In this document: positions 9,972-19,991 of the stretch, one piece after another | Layout: each line of letters begins with the position of its first letter | Numbering within the stretch: position 1 is the stretch's first letter | From: Gillisella vitis | GTDB lineage: Bacteria > Pseudomonadota > Alphaproteobacteria > Rhizobiales > Rhizobiaceae | Assembly: GCA_009744235.1 (NCBI GenBank) | Contig: WPHV01000017.1 | Location: forward strand, 58,488 to 122,487 | Length of the DNA: 64,000 nt | Direction of reading: 5' to 3' | Notes under the pieces: model-generated | Database searches by the model: none | Told to the model about the DNA's origin: nothing | What the model saw: only the letters and a program-made list of their open reading frames with translations | Translations under genes and position numbers: made by a program

Positions 9972-10955
9972 ATGAGAATACTCGAGCTATCGGCAAGGGC
10001 CGTGTCGGAAAACAGCATTTCACAAAGAATGTGCTTTGCGTGCGGCGGTCCCCCCAGCACTGGCGCCGGCGAACACGTGATCCCCAAATGGCTTCAGCAT
10101 AAGTTCAATCTCTTCAATGAGCGTCTCACCCTGCTGAATGGGACACTTATTCCATATCGAAATCTGACTGTTCCGTGTTGCGAAGCTTGCAACAACGGTT
10201 TCCTCTCCCAGATTGAAAACGCCGTGCAGCCCATTATTGAGCGTGGCACAGTAGAGACTCAGGACGAAAAACTACTCCTTGGCCGATGGTTGTCTAAAAT
10301 CCTGATCGGCTTTCTCGTGAAAGAGACCGGCCTCTTACTTGATCGCAAGCGACCAGATAGTGGGCCGATGGTTCCTGCGCAATTCATCGAGGAACTGCAG
10401 CACTGCCATTTCGTACTCCAAAGCGCGCGAAAACCCACCACATTCCGATGCCTCCACGGCGATTTGCCTTTTTCACTGTATTTTTACGAAGTAACTGATA
10501 CCGGAGGAGATCAAGAATTCGACCTCTCGACAAACATTTTCGGACAGTCCGCAGCGATTAGAGTCGGCCGGCTTGGCGTGATATTTGTTAGCGACGGCGG
10601 GCTTCAAATGCACGCTGGCCCAGGAGGGCCTTACGCGCTCTCCGGATCCGCTGTTATCGGCGCCCAATTCAGCGAACTGGCGGCTCGTGTTCACTACAAA
10701 GCCACACTGAGGGATGCGACGCATTTTTATATCACATCCGAGAACGATGAGTTCATGCAGGTAGAGCAAATGCATGTTGAGTCATATTCAGGCCTAATTC
10801 CGGGCAGCGACGAGTTGCGCATCTTCAAAGACTGGGACGAGGAAGCCTTTAGCTACGCCTTGGCGGCCTACACGCGATGTGAAAGGTCCGCCGTATTCGA
10901 TGAGGGAACAAAAACGTGCAAGTCCACGCTCGGCTCCCTTCTGAGCGATCATTGA
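9972..10955 (+). CDS. HNH-type zinc-finger protein (putative HNH endonuclease)
   Basis: A protein of about 327 residues. Near the N-terminus is MCFACGGPPSTGAGEHVIP and then VPCCEACNNGF: two CxxC knuckles flanking an E-H pair, the pattern of HNH/HNH_5 nucleases, where the His activates water and the Cys pairs hold structural zinc. The remaining 250 residues show no known domain. The start is uncertain: ATG at 9972 follows only a weak GAGAAA, and GTG 9864 or ATG 10029 are possible. Base composition (AT-richer than the neighbours) suggests separate acquisition. It may be a defence or mobile-element nuclease. Confidence 0.7.
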   Translation: MRILELSARAVSENSISQRMCFACGGPPSTGAGEHVIPKWLQHKFNLFNERLTLLNGTLIPYRNLTVPCCEACNNGFLSQIENAVQPIIERGTVETQDEKLLLGRWLSKILIGFLVKETGLLLDRKRPDSGPMVPAQFIEELQHCHFVLQSARKPTTFRCLHGDLPFSLYFYEVTDTGGDQEFDLSTNIFGQSAAIRVGRLGVIFVSDGGLQMHAGPGGPYALSGSAVIGAQFSELAARVHYKATLRDATHFYITSENDEFMQVEQMHVESYSGLIPGSDELRIFKDWDEEAFSYALAAYTRCERSAVFDEGTKTCKSTLGSLLSDH

Positions 10956-11003
10956 ACAAGCGGCGCACCCGCGCATTCGAGCCCGGCGCGCTATATAGCT
11001 CCT

Positions 11004-11498
11004 TCAGCGCTGCTTGATTTCGAGCTCGTAGCCGCCAGCGTCTTCGCTCAATGAACTCAACCGATCCAGCGCCGATGTTCGCTTGGCGTCACGCACAGCC
11101 TTGAACGCTGCGACATCCACGGCTCTCAAACGCCGGTGACTTCCCACTTTTTCACCAGCAAGCTCGCCGGTATCGACCAAACGCACGAGATATTGCCTCG
11201 ATACGTTGAGAATATCGGCCGCCGCCTGCGTTGACAGCATCTCTTCGTCGGGCAAAACCGTTACCGGTCTTCCGTCTGCGAGAAGCTCCGCGGCCCGATA
11301 CATGATGTCGGTCAGCGCATCTGGCAGGTCCAGGCGTTCGCCATCGGCATTGATTACCTGAAACGTTCCATGCTGCTTTGCGGAACGGGAAACCAACAGC
11401 GATGCGACACGGGCCGCGGCTGACCGCTCGAGAGCAGGAACGGCTTTCGAAGTCTTCGAGGGCTTTTTGTCGGACGATGTGCGATGTGATATGGCCAT
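11004..11498 (-). CDS. Excisionase-type HTH antitoxin
   Basis: A protein of about 164 residues. The middle contains LSTQAAADILNVSRQYLVRLVDTGEL followed by KVGSHRRLRAVDVAAF, the MerR/excisionase-type winged helix (HTH_17) seen in antitoxins paired with PIN toxins. The basic N-terminus (SDKKPSKTSK) may be disordered. It is head-to-head with the PIN toxin gene instead of preceding it in an operon. The start is unclear: ATG 11498 leaves the repeat at 11515-11531 outside the gene, while GTG 11537 and ATG 11516 would include or abut it. Confidence 0.8.
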   Translation of the reverse strand: MAISHRTSSDKKPSKTSKAVPALERSAAARVASLLVSRSAKQHGTFQVINADGERLDLPDALTDIMYRAAELLADGRPVTVLPDEEMLSTQAAADILNVSRQYLVRLVDTGELAGEKVGSHRRLRAVDVAAFKAVRDAKRTSALDRLSSLSEDAGGYELEIKQR

Positions 11499-11514
11499 GC
11501 CGGTAATATGGCGC

Positions 11515-11531
11515 ATAAACGCTATAAACGC
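11515..11531. promoter_or_regulatory. Direct repeat, possible autoregulatory operator
   Basis: Two copies of ATAAACGC separated by one base lie between the divergent antitoxin and toxin genes. A tandem site of this kind would suit binding by the excisionase-type HTH antitoxin and control of both promoters. It is judged by position and repetition only. Confidence 0.4.
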
Positions 11532-11568
11532 AACCACCTCCCCGAATGATCAGGGGGGATCTTGATGA

Positions 11569-12126
11569 GTGCCTATGCCAATCGCCGTCCTCGATGCCGA
11601 CGTCCTATTCCCCATGATGCTGCGCGACACATTATTGCGCGTGGCTGCGGCAGATTGCTATCGCGCGCATTGGTCGTCGCGAATCCTGGACGAAGTCACG
11701 CGCAACCTTATCAGCGACTATGGAATGGAGCCGACCAGAGCGAGGGTACTGCGCGCCGTTATGGAGGAGGCGTTCCCCGACGCGAATGTCGAAGGCTGGG
11801 AGCCACTGGAGCCGGCAATGCGGAACCACCCCAAGGATCGGCACGTGGCCGCAGCAGCTGCAGCGATCGGGGCTGGCATCATCGTCACATCGAACATCCG
11901 AGACTTCAGCGATCTTCCGTCCGGCGTCGTCGCCATGACACCCGACGACTTTCTGGTCTCCCTGCTGAGTAAAGAGGCGGACAGGCTGTTGGAGACGCTC
12001 GTCGCACAGGCCGCAGGCTACCGTCGACCAACTTTGTCCGTCGTGGAATTGATGGAAAGGCTGTCAGGGATTGCTCCCAAGTTTGCCGCAAAGGCATTGT
12101 CCATTTTGAGCACAAAAGCTAAATGA
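11569..12126 (+). CDS. PIN domain toxin (putative RNase)
   Basis: A 185-residue PIN-fold protein. The first strand VLDADVLF carries the first catalytic Asp, ILDEVTRNL gives the conserved Glu region, HPKDRHVAAAA the third acidic position and IIVTSNIRDF the fourth. PIN toxins are magnesium-dependent RNases held inactive by a cognate antitoxin, here the divergent HTH protein. The GTG at 11569 is preferred because AGGGGGG lies about ten bases upstream; ATG 11575 is the alternative. A C-terminal helical extension (residues 125-185) is longer than in minimal PIN toxins. Confidence 0.85.
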   Translation: MPMPIAVLDADVLFPMMLRDTLLRVAAADCYRAHWSSRILDEVTRNLISDYGMEPTRARVLRAVMEEAFPDANVEGWEPLEPAMRNHPKDRHVAAAAAAIGAGIIVTSNIRDFSDLPSGVVAMTPDDFLVSLLSKEADRLLETLVAQAAGYRRPTLSVVELMERLSGIAPKFAAKALSILSTKAK

Positions 12127-12141
12127 CCGTTGAGAGGCGGT

Positions 12142-15100
12142 TTACTGAAAATTCCTACTCTTCACCTTCAGCGTATCGATATGAAGGTCATCTATGTAAA
12201 TTTCGCGCGCCTTGACGCCCATCGGCGGCCGCTCGCGACTGTCCGGACTGTCCGGTGAACCATGGGCGAACTCGTCGCCACGCCCTGTCGGCACCCGGAA
12301 ACTATCCCGCTCACCAAGGCTTGCCAGATCACTGGTCAGATCGAACATCCGTTGCGCGACAAGATGCACGACGCCGCCTTCGCGCTGGATCTTGCCGTTG
12401 ATCGCCATCATCGCGGATCCGAGCACGACGCGGCGCTGTCTTTCAAACAGGCTCGGCCAGACGACGATATTGGCGACCCCGGTTTCATCCTCGATGGTCA
12501 TGAACATCACGCCCTTGGCACTGCCGGGTTTCTGCCGGACGAGCACAAGGCCTGATGTCATCAACCAGCGACCGTCGCGCGCCGATGTTGCATCGGCGCA
12601 GGTGACGATGTTTCGGCGGGCGAGATCCTCCCGCAGGAAACTGACGGGATGGGCTCGCAGAGTGACGCCCGTATGTCCGTAATCCTCGACGACATTGGCG
12701 CCCTCCGTCATCTGCCGAAGCGCCACATCCGGTTCCTGCTGTTCAGCGATCACCGCCCGCTTGCGATCGGCGGCGGCAGCAAACAAAGGGAGCGGTTCGT
12801 CGCGCAAGGCCTTGATCGCCCACAGCGCATCGCGTCGTTCAAGTTTCAGAGCCGGCCGGAACGCATCGGCTTCGGCGAGCTTGACCAGGGAGGCCGACGA
12901 CACGCCGGCGCGCCGCCACATATCGTCGATGGAAACGAAGGGCTCGTCGCCCCGCGCCACCGCGATTTTTGCCGCGTCCTGTTCTGGCAGCCCCCTGACC
13001 AGACGCATTCCGAGACGCACCGCATGGCGGGCGGTACCCGCGATCTCTTCCAGCGTGCAGTCCCATCGCGAACGATTGATACAGACCGGCCGGATCACAA
13101 CGCCATGGGCTCGTGCGTCGGTAACGATCTGGGCCGGCGCATAGAACCCCATCGGTTGCGCGTTGATGAGGGCGGCACAGAACACATCCGGATAATGGCA
13201 TTTCATATAGGAGGAGGCGTAGGCGATCAGGGCAAACGAAGCGGCGTGGCTTTCCGGAAAGCCATAGGAGCCAAAGCCCTCGAGCTGGGAGAAAGTCTTT
13301 TCGGCGAATTCCTCGGTGTAGCGTTTTTCACCATGCCCCGGACAAGCTTGTCCTTGAACTTGCTGACGCCGCCGGTGAACTTGAAGGTCGCCATCGAGCG
13401 TCTGAGCGCATCGGCCTCGCCGGCGGTAAAGCCGGCACAGACGATCGCCACCTTCATCGCACTCTCCTGAAACAGTGGCACGCCCAGCGTCTTGCCAAGC
13501 ACGGCCTCCAGTTCCGGCTTCGGATAGACGACAGCCTCCTTGCCCTCGCGCCGCCGAAGATATGGGTGCACCATGTCGCCCTGGATCGGACCGGGGCGAA
13601 CGATCGCCACCTGGATGACCAGGTCGTAATAGGTCTGGGGTTTCAGCCGCGGCAGCATCGACATCTGCGCTCGGGATTCGATCTGAAAGGTGCCGAGCGT
13701 GTCGGCCTTGCGGATCATCGCATAGGTCGCTGGATCTTCCTGCTCGATAGTGGCGAGATCGAGCACTCTTCCCTTGTGCTCCTGCAGGAAGGCGAAACTT
13801 CGTGCCATGCAGGTGAGCATCCCGAGCGCCAACACGTCGACCTTCATGAACTTGAGCGCCTCGATATCGTCCTTGTCCCACTCAATGGTCTGGCGGTCCT
13901 GCATGCGCGCCTGTTCGATCGGCACCAATTCGTCGAGGCGGTCATTGGTCAGGACAAAACCACCCGGATGCTGGCCCAGATGACGCGGCGCGCCCATCAG
14001 CTGCTGCGCCAGTTCCAATGTCAGCCGCAGGCGGCGGTCGGACATGTTCATGTTCAGCTCGTTGACCTGCTTTTGCCCGACGCCCTCCTTGCTCCAGCCC
14101 CAGACGCCGGCAGATAGCGCTGTGATCATGTCTTCGGGCAGGCCGAGCGCCTTACCGACATCGCGAAGTGCACCCTTGGCGCGGTAACGGGTGACGGTCG
14201 CGCAAAGGGCGGCTTTTTGCCGGCCGTAGGTCTTGTAGATCCACTGGATCACCTCTTCGCGTCTGCCATGTTCGAAATCGACGTCGATGTCGGGCGGCTC
14301 GTTGCGCTCTTCCGAGATAAAGCGCTCAAACAGCAGATCGTTGGCGGCCGGATCGATCGCCGTGATCCCCAGCACGTAACAGACGGCGGAATTGGCGGCG
14401 CTGCCACGCCCCTGACACAGGATGCTCTGAGATCGCGCAAAGCGGACGATGCTGTAGACAGTCAGGAAGTACGGCGCGTAATGGAGTTTTCGGATCAGGT
14501 CGAGTTCGTGATTGAGGGTCTTCACCACATCGTCAGGCACACCCTCGGGGTAGCGATCGCGAACGCCCTCCCAGGTGAACTTCTCCAGCGTCTGCTGCGC
14601 CGTCAGGCCGGGGATGATGGCTTCCTCGGGGTATTGGTAAGTCAGCTCGCTCATGTCGAAGCGGCAGCGGTCGACAATCTCGCGGGTACGGGCAAGTGCC
14701 TCGGGGTATCGGCTGAACAGCCGGTACATTTCCTCTGGCGGCTTCAAAAAGCGATCGGCATGCCGTTCGCGCAAGAAGCCCGCCTGATCTATGGTCGTGC
14801 GATGGCGAATGCAGGTGACGACATCCTGCAATTGCCGTCTACCCGGCTCGTGAAACAGCACGTTATTGGTGACAACAGGCCGAACCTTGTGCCGGATCGC
14901 CATAGTGTTGAGGTCGTGCAGGCGCAGTTGGTCGTTCGGCCGCCGGCGCAGCGTCAGCGCTATATAGGCGCGGTCGCCAAATATCTGCCTCAACTTGCGC
15001 AGCTGGACAGCGCAGGCATCATCAGCCTCGTCGGGAATCAGGATGGCGAGCAGACCGTCCGCATAAAGGGCGACATCCGACAGATCGAGGATGCATTTGC

Positions 15101-15404
15101 CCTTGCCACCCCGCTCCTTTCCGAGCGACAGCAGCCGGCAAAGCCTCGAATAGGCGGCCCGGTCCGTCGGATAGACCAGCATCGACATGCCATCAGCCAA
15201 ATCAAGCCTGCAGCCGACCACCAGCCGGACGCCGGTCTCTTTGGCCGCCTCCCAGGCCCGCACGATCCCGGCCAGACTGTTGCGATCGACAATGCCAAGC
15301 GCCTCGATGCCGAGTGCCTTGGCGGTGGCAAACAGCTCATCGCAACCTGACGCGCCGCGCAGGAAAGAAAAATGACTGGTGACCTGGAGTTCAGCGTAGC
15401 GCAT
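12142..15404 (-). pseudogene. dnaE2: Error-prone DNA polymerase DnaE2 (ImuC), frameshifted
   Basis: The reading covers about 1087 codons, the normal DnaE2 length, but in two frames. It starts [20 protein letters not shown] (PHP domain), has the catalytic acidic pair [15 protein letters not shown], and continues to [12 protein letters not shown]. There the frame breaks; the sequel [20 protein letters not shown] lies one frame over. The expected AACGGCTACACC reads AACGCTACACC around 13321-13323, so one G appears lost. The OB-fold and C-terminal region would be missing from the product unless the break is a sequencing error. The ATG overlaps the imuB stop as TGATG, showing translational coupling in the imuA-imuB-dnaE2 SOS mutagenesis operon. 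Confidence 0.88.
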
Positions 15405-16915
15405 CAGCCGTAGATCCCGTGCAGGAACCATTTGGCCGTTCCGGTCGCGGGATCCACGCCGTCGCCGGAGCGATAGACCCAGAAGCGATTGCCGTCCTCG
15501 TCCTCGACGGAATAGTAGTCCCTGACCGCCTCCATTTCGGAGGAACGGACCCACCACTCGCCGAATACCCGTTCCGGCCCGTCACCACGCTTGATGCGCC
15601 GGCGTTTGCCGCGCCAGGTCATGGATGCCGGCGGATGATCGGGTGTGAGTGCAATGACCTCGATCCGTTCCGGGCGCGCCAGCATCCGGCTTGGTCGCGG
15701 CCAGCGGGTCGGCCAGGCTTGACCGAGTTTCGCGGAAACGGGGGAGACACGCCCGACATTGCGCTCGGGAACGTCGCTTTCGACCGGCGCCAGCCGATAC
15801 ATGCGCTGACCGCGATTTCCAAGACTGTCGAGCAACGGCGTGACGTCGACGATCATCTCTTCGACCAACGAGGAGATCGACTGCTTTTCTTCGAACGGCT
15901 CGATCATGGTAGCAGTGAGGGACAGTTTTTCGATACCGAAACCGGGATCGATCTTCTCGATGCTGGAACAGAGAAGCTTTGTCAGATGCTGGATATCGCG
16001 CACCGGCTTGGCCGTGCCGGCACGCAGGGACTGTAAGGTGTTGTCGACGCGGTAGATAATCAGATCGGCGCGGCGAACGCCCTGCCCGCGCGCCTCCAAG
16101 GCGGCGCAGAGTTCGACCACCAGCTTGCCGATATATTTGGCGATGGTCTCAGCGGCCCCGATAGGCTCGGAGAACGACCGGGACACCTCGACGAGCTCAG
16201 CGGTACGAATGGGGTCGATCGGTTCGGCAAGCCGTCCGAACATCTGATCGAGCCGGCGGCCCACCTCCGGCCCGAAACGCAATGTCAAAGGCGCTCGCGG
16301 CGTTGCGGAAAGTTCGCCGACGGTTCGGAACCCGAGCACGGTCAAGCCGCTGACAATGTCAGGAGGCAGACGAAGGCTGGAAATCGGCAGGTTGACGACG
16401 GCCTTTGCTGTCTCACCAACTGGCACGATGATCACCTCGCGCCGCGTGGCGCGGGCGATCGCATGGGCACTGCCCCAAGTATCGGCGATGGCGCCGCGGG
16501 CGTGAAGGCCGTGACCTCTCAACGCATTGACCAGGCCAGTCAGCATCAGCAACTCGCCGCCGCGCAGATGGTCGGCGCCCTCGGTATCCATGACAATACC
16601 ATCGGGACTGTCCATTGCTACGACCGGCGTATATTGGCGCAGCATCCATAGCGCCAGGCGCTCAATCGCCAAGGCATCGCCGTCCGGATCGGCATCAACT
16701 ATGTGCAGGCCGGATATCATCGCCTGGGCTTTGGCGGCGGGCATGCCGATGCGGACACCCGCCTTGAATGCCGCAGCGTCGATTGCAGAGACGGTGCGTT
16801 TTGATCCACTGCGCGCGACGACCACGACCGGTGTTTCAGGCAAAATTCCAGGATCGGCGCGCCTGATCCTGTCCGTCGCGAGCGTGGGGAGAAAGACTGA
16901 TACGACCCGTGGCAT
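15404..16915 (-). CDS. imuB: ImuB, catalytically inactive Y-family polymerase homologue
   Basis: A protein of about 503 residues with Y-family polymerase layout: [17 protein letters not shown] at the N-terminus, where true polymerases have DxD, then palm and little-finger regions. The catalytic acidic residues of active members are absent, as in ImuB generally, where the protein serves as a hub linking ImuA, DnaE2 and the sliding clamp during SOS mutagenesis. The C-terminal extension ([24 protein letters not shown]) is typical of the family. The start ATG at 16915 has AGGTG seven bases upstream; a GTG three codons earlier is possible. It overlaps the imuA end by about 80 bases. Confidence 0.93.
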   Translation of the reverse strand: MPRVVSVFLPTLATDRIRRADPGILPETPVVVVARSGSKRTVSAIDAAAFKAGVRIGMPAAKAQAMISGLHIVDADPDGDALAIERLALWMLRQYTPVVAMDSPDGIVMDTEGADHLRGGELLMLTGLVNALRGHGLHARGAIADTWGSAHAIARATRREVIIVPVGETAKAVVNLPISSLRLPPDIVSGLTVLGFRTVGELSATPRAPLTLRFGPEVGRRLDQMFGRLAEPIDPIRTAELVEVSRSFSEPIGAAETIAKYIGKLVVELCAALEARGQGVRRADLIIYRVDNTLQSLRAGTAKPVRDIQHLTKLLCSSIEKIDPGFGIEKLSLTATMIEPFEEKQSISSLVEEMIVDVTPLLDSLGNRGQRMYRLAPVESDVPERNVGRVSPVSAKLGQAWPTRWPRPSRMLARPERIEVIALTPDHPPASMTWRGKRRRIKRGDGPERVFGEWWVRSSEMEAVRDYYSVEDEDGNRFWVYRSGDGVDPATGTAKWFLHGIYG

Positions 16916-17591
16916 CGCAGGCACCTATTTCAAATTCTGCGGCTTCTCCCGCTCTTGCTCTGATCAATTCCGCCAGCCACCGTGCCCGCCCGATGCCGGG
17001 CACGGGAAGTGGCTCGGAAGGCAGGACGCTGATGCGCCAGCGTGTCGTGGCGGCCGTCGGCTGCCCGAAATCGGCGGCCTCCGTCGGGCGCCGCCATCGT
17101 CGCAGCGCAATTCCGATCGTTCCTGAAGCCTCGGCCGCCAGCTGCAGGCGCCGCGAGGCGGTCATGGGCAGGCGAACAAGCTCTGCAACCACGGCGCCAA
17201 GCCCGCCAAAACGCAGGCCCTCTTCGAAATTCGTCAGCACGTCCTCTTCCCGGTCGGCCTCGACATAGATCACCCGATCATGATGGAGGCCTGCCTGTGC
17301 CAGTGCCGGCGCGAAGAGATCCGGCCGTGTCAGGCACCAAAGGATGTCGCCCTTTGTGCGCGCGACAATCCCTGCAACAAACAGGGCGGCGGCGGCGCCA
17401 TGCACCGCATCAGCGCCGCCACCGGCCACCTCGTGCAGGGCACCGCAAGCCAGCCCACCACCGGGAAGCTTTGCATCGATCTCAGCTATTCCGAACGACA
17501 GCACCTCGCCCTTGCGCGCAGCTCCGCCTTCAAGGCGCCGGATACGGTCCTGAAGCTCGGAAATGACGGGGTTGGCGGCAGTGATTGGCAT
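16836..17591 (-). CDS. imuA: ImuA, RecA-like SOS mutagenesis protein
   Basis: A 251-residue RecA/SulA-like protein: LSFGIAEIDAKLPGGGLACGALHEV occupies the P-loop region, though without a classic GxxxxGKT, and ILWCLTRPDLFAPALAQAGL follows, typical of ImuA. It is the first gene of the imuA-imuB-dnaE2 operon, and a LexA box lies 49 bases upstream of its start codon. ImuA supports translesion synthesis by the DnaE2/ImuB mutasome. Its last 80 bases overlap the imuB start in another frame, suggesting coupled translation. Confidence 0.92.
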   Translation of the reverse strand: MPITAANPVISELQDRIRRLEGGAARKGEVLSFGIAEIDAKLPGGGLACGALHEVAGGGADAVHGAAAALFVAGIVARTKGDILWCLTRPDLFAPALAQAGLHHDRVIYVEADREEDVLTNFEEGLRFGGLGAVVAELVRLPMTASRRLQLAAEASGTIGIALRRWRRPTEAADFGQPTAATTRWRISVLPSEPLPVPGIGRARWLAELIRARAGEAAEFEIGACDATGRISLSPHARDGQDQARRSWNFA

Positions 17592-17640
17592 CGATTTCCA
17601 ACGTCAAGAGTGCATTTGCATAGCCAAAAAAAGCTGATAT

Positions 17641-17655
17641 GTTCTGTTTTTGTTC
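17641..17655. promoter_or_regulatory. LexA (SOS) box between divergent DNA-damage genes
   Basis: The sequence GTTC-TGTTTTT-GTTC is an exact match to the alphaproteobacterial LexA operator GTTC-N7-GTTC. It lies 49 bases upstream of imuA and 143 bases upstream of the small Cys-rich gene on the other strand, so it could repress both arms of the locus until DNA damage triggers LexA self-cleavage. The site is read directly; repression is inferred. Confidence 0.85.
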
Positions 17656-17798
17656 TTTAATCGGTGACGAGTCAACGGGCAAGAATCGGGTGGACTGCAG
17701 CCGGCATCACGAGACGGTTGTTGCCCAATCGATTCATCAAGCAGATTCAAGCCGATGCTGAATGTGATGAAAAATATCGTCGATGAGAAAATAGAGAT

Positions 17799-18059
17799 AT
17801 GCCCGGCCTGCTGACGCTCAGAGATTTCAAGGGACCGGTGATTACCGTCGAATGCAAACCGTGCGGGCAACAGGGCGAGCTTGATCGCAAGGCGCTGGTG
17901 AAACAGTTTGGCGCCAGCATGCGTTTTGTGGATCTGCGCCGTCGCATGGCAATGGGTTGTGACAAGATGCACTGTTCTGACGGGCAGGATAGATGCGGGA
18001 CGGGATTTCCCTGTTTGCTGGACGCGGCCTTGGTTTTTGAGCTGCAAAAGCCCACGTGA
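17799..18059 (+). CDS. Small Cys-rich (zinc-ribbon-like) protein in SOS locus
   Basis: An 86-residue protein, MPGLLTLRDFKGPVITVECK and onward. A CxxC (VECKPCGQQG) near residue 20 and a second Cys cluster (GCDKMHC, RCGTGF, PC) suggest a zinc-binding fold. Similar small proteins of unknown role occur in rhizobia, as far as I recall. It is the first rightward gene after the LexA box and precedes the YedK-type peptidase and dinB, so it may be damage-inducible. The ribosome site is weak (GAGAAAATAGAG). Confidence 0.6.
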   Translation: MPGLLTLRDFKGPVITVECKPCGQQGELDRKALVKQFGASMRFVDLRRRMAMGCDKMHCSDGQDRCGTGFPCLLDAALVFELQKPT

Positions 18060-18141
18060 TCGGTGGAGCTCTCAAAGCTTGGTTGCATCCCGAAAGGGCC
18101 GGAAACTTCGCCTTGAACCGCATTGGATAGGAGGACGGGTA

Positions 18142-18819
18142 GTGTGTAATCTCTATAACGTGACGACCACGCGTGACGCGGTTCTGCAATTTACAAAGGC
18201 GTTCCGCGATCGAGCCGGCTGGAATGAAGCATCCTTCGATGTTTATCCAGGTTATCAGGCGCCGATTGTCCGCGTTGCCGAGGACGGACAGCGCGAGATT
18301 GCCCGGGCGACCTGGGGAATGCCCTCGCCGCCGGCCTATGTGAAAAACTACGATCCCGGCGTCACCAATATTCGCAATGTGAGTTCACCGCACTGGCGGC
18401 GGTGGCTCGGCCCAACCAGCCGCTGCGTCGTGCCGTTCACCTCCTTTGCCGAACCGGATCCAGCCAGCAAGATTGAGGGCGGGCGCGTGCCGAACGCCTG
18501 GTTCGCGGGCAATGAAGAGCGGCCGTTGATGTTTTTCGCGGGCTTCTGGACCCCGTGGAAGGGCGTGCGCAAAGTCAGGGATGGCGAGCAGGAATACGAG
18601 CTGTTTGGATTTCTGACGACCTCGCCCAACGAGATTGTCTCGCCGATCCATCAAAAGGCCATGCCCTCCATTCTGACCACGCCTGAAGAAGTCGAGACCT
18701 GGCTGACAGCACCGTGGGATGAAGCCCGCCACCTACAGCGTCCGCTCCCGGGCAACATGCTTGTGATCGTGCCGCCACAGGCCAAACCGAAGCCGGACGA
18801 GGAAGGTCTGTTGCTTTGA
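18142..18819 (+). CDS. SOS response-associated peptidase (YedK/HMCES family)
   Basis: A 225-residue SRAP protein. After initiator Met removal, Cys2 (GTG-TGT start, MCNLYN) would be the residue that crosslinks to abasic sites in single-stranded DNA. The usual Asn and His positions appear as TNIRNVSS and SPIHQKAMPSIL; the acidic SFAEPD replaces the common YEW. The family shields abasic sites at stalled forks. The start GTG at 18142 has AGGAGG upstream and puts Cys at position 2, which decides it. Its stop overlaps the dinB start by four bases. Confidence 0.93.
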   Translation: MCNLYNVTTTRDAVLQFTKAFRDRAGWNEASFDVYPGYQAPIVRVAEDGQREIARATWGMPSPPAYVKNYDPGVTNIRNVSSPHWRRWLGPTSRCVVPFTSFAEPDPASKIEGGRVPNAWFAGNEERPLMFFAGFWTPWKGVRKVRDGEQEYELFGFLTTSPNEIVSPIHQKAMPSILTTPEEVETWLTAPWDEARHLQRPLPGNMLVIVPPQAKPKPDEEGLLL

Positions 18820-19979
18820 CCACCAGCACAGAGCACGACCAAGTCGGTCAAATGCCCGTTCACCAAATGCCGGCTTATCCTGTGGGCACTGACGTCATGC
18901 GGAGCGTGCAACCCGTGCGCAAAATCATCCATGTCGATATGGATGCCTTTTATGCCTCGGTCGAGCAACGTGACAATCCGGAGCTGCGTGGCCTGCCACT
19001 GGCCGTCGGTGGATCCGCGGCACGTGGCGTTGTGGCGGCAGCGAGTTATGAGGCCCGTGTCTTCGGCGTGCATTCGGCCATGCCGTCGGTGACCGCCAAG
19101 CGCAAATGCCCGGATCTGATTTTTGTGCCGCCGCGCTTCGACGTCTATCGGCAGGTCTCGCAGCAGATCCGCGAGATTTTTGCCGAATACACGCCGCTGA
19201 TCGAGCCGCTGTCACTCGACGAGGCCTATCTCGATGTCACGGAGAACTTGAAGGGCATGGAAATCGCCACCGAGATTGCGCTTGAGATCCGTGCGAAAAT
19301 CAAGGCGGTCACGGGCCTCAATGCGTCGGCTGGCATCTCCTACAACAAGTTCCTGGCCAAAATGGCGAGCGATCTGAACAAGCCGAATGGCCAGGCGGTC
19401 ATTACGCCAAAGAACGGCCCGGGTTTTGTCGAGGCCCTCCCCGTCAAGAAATTCCATGGCGTGGGGCCGGCGACGGCCGAGCGGATGAAACGGCATGGTA
19501 TCGAAACCGGGCTTGACCTGAAATCGAAGTCGCTTGCCTTCCTTCAGCAGCATTTTGGGAAGTCCGGCCCGTATTTCTACGGCATTGCCCGAGGGATCGA
19601 CGAACGGCAGGTCAGACCTGATCGCATCCGCAAATCGGTTGGCGCCGAAGACACGTTCGTTGAGGACATCGACGATCTCGATCTGGCCAAAGCCGAGTTG
19701 CGGCCGTTGGCCGAGAAGGTCTGGCGCTATTGCGAGGCGCACGACATCACGGGAAAGACGATCACCGTCAAAATCAAATATTCTGATTTCAGTCAGGCGA
19801 CACGCAGCAGGACCGTGTCGGGACCCGTGTCCGACGTCGACATGGTCTTGGAGAATGCTGAAACCCTGCTCGCCTCGGTGTTCCCGTTCAAACGGTCTGT
19901 GCGGCTATTGGGGATCACCCTGTCATCGCTCAACACCGAAGAGAGTGGGCAAGAGCCGCAGCTCGCGCTCGGGCTCTGA
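18816..19979 (+). CDS. dinB: DNA polymerase IV
   Basis: A 387-residue Y-family translesion polymerase. The catalytic residues are all present: IIHVDMDAFYASVE (Asp41) and SLDEAYLDVT (Asp135, Glu136). A helix-hairpin-helix (PVKKFHGVGPATAERM) and the little-finger domain follow. The C-terminus ends QLALGL, matching the sliding-clamp-binding peptide of DinB. A TTG start at 18816 is favoured because AGGAAGG is well spaced and TTGA overlaps the preceding stop; an ATG at 18897 would give a more standard length. Cotranscription with the SRAP gene under the shared SOS box is likely. Confidence 0.95.
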   Translation: MTTSTEHDQVGQMPVHQMPAYPVGTDVMRSVQPVRKIIHVDMDAFYASVEQRDNPELRGLPLAVGGSAARGVVAAASYEARVFGVHSAMPSVTAKRKCPDLIFVPPRFDVYRQVSQQIREIFAEYTPLIEPLSLDEAYLDVTENLKGMEIATEIALEIRAKIKAVTGLNASAGISYNKFLAKMASDLNKPNGQAVITPKNGPGFVEALPVKKFHGVGPATAERMKRHGIETGLDLKSKSLAFLQQHFGKSGPYFYGIARGIDERQVRPDRIRKSVGAEDTFVEDIDDLDLAKAELRPLAEKVWRYCEAHDITGKTITVKIKYSDFSQATRSRTVSGPVSDVDMVLENAETLLASVFPFKRSVRLLGITLSSLNTEESGQEPQLALGL

Positions 19980-19991
19980 TACCACGGTCCT

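Noticed and set aside
11562-11972. An alternative rightward frame starting at ATG 11565 with a better-looking start codon
   Set aside because: Its translation is arginine-rich and lacks the PIN motifs, which are all in the GTG 11569 frame.
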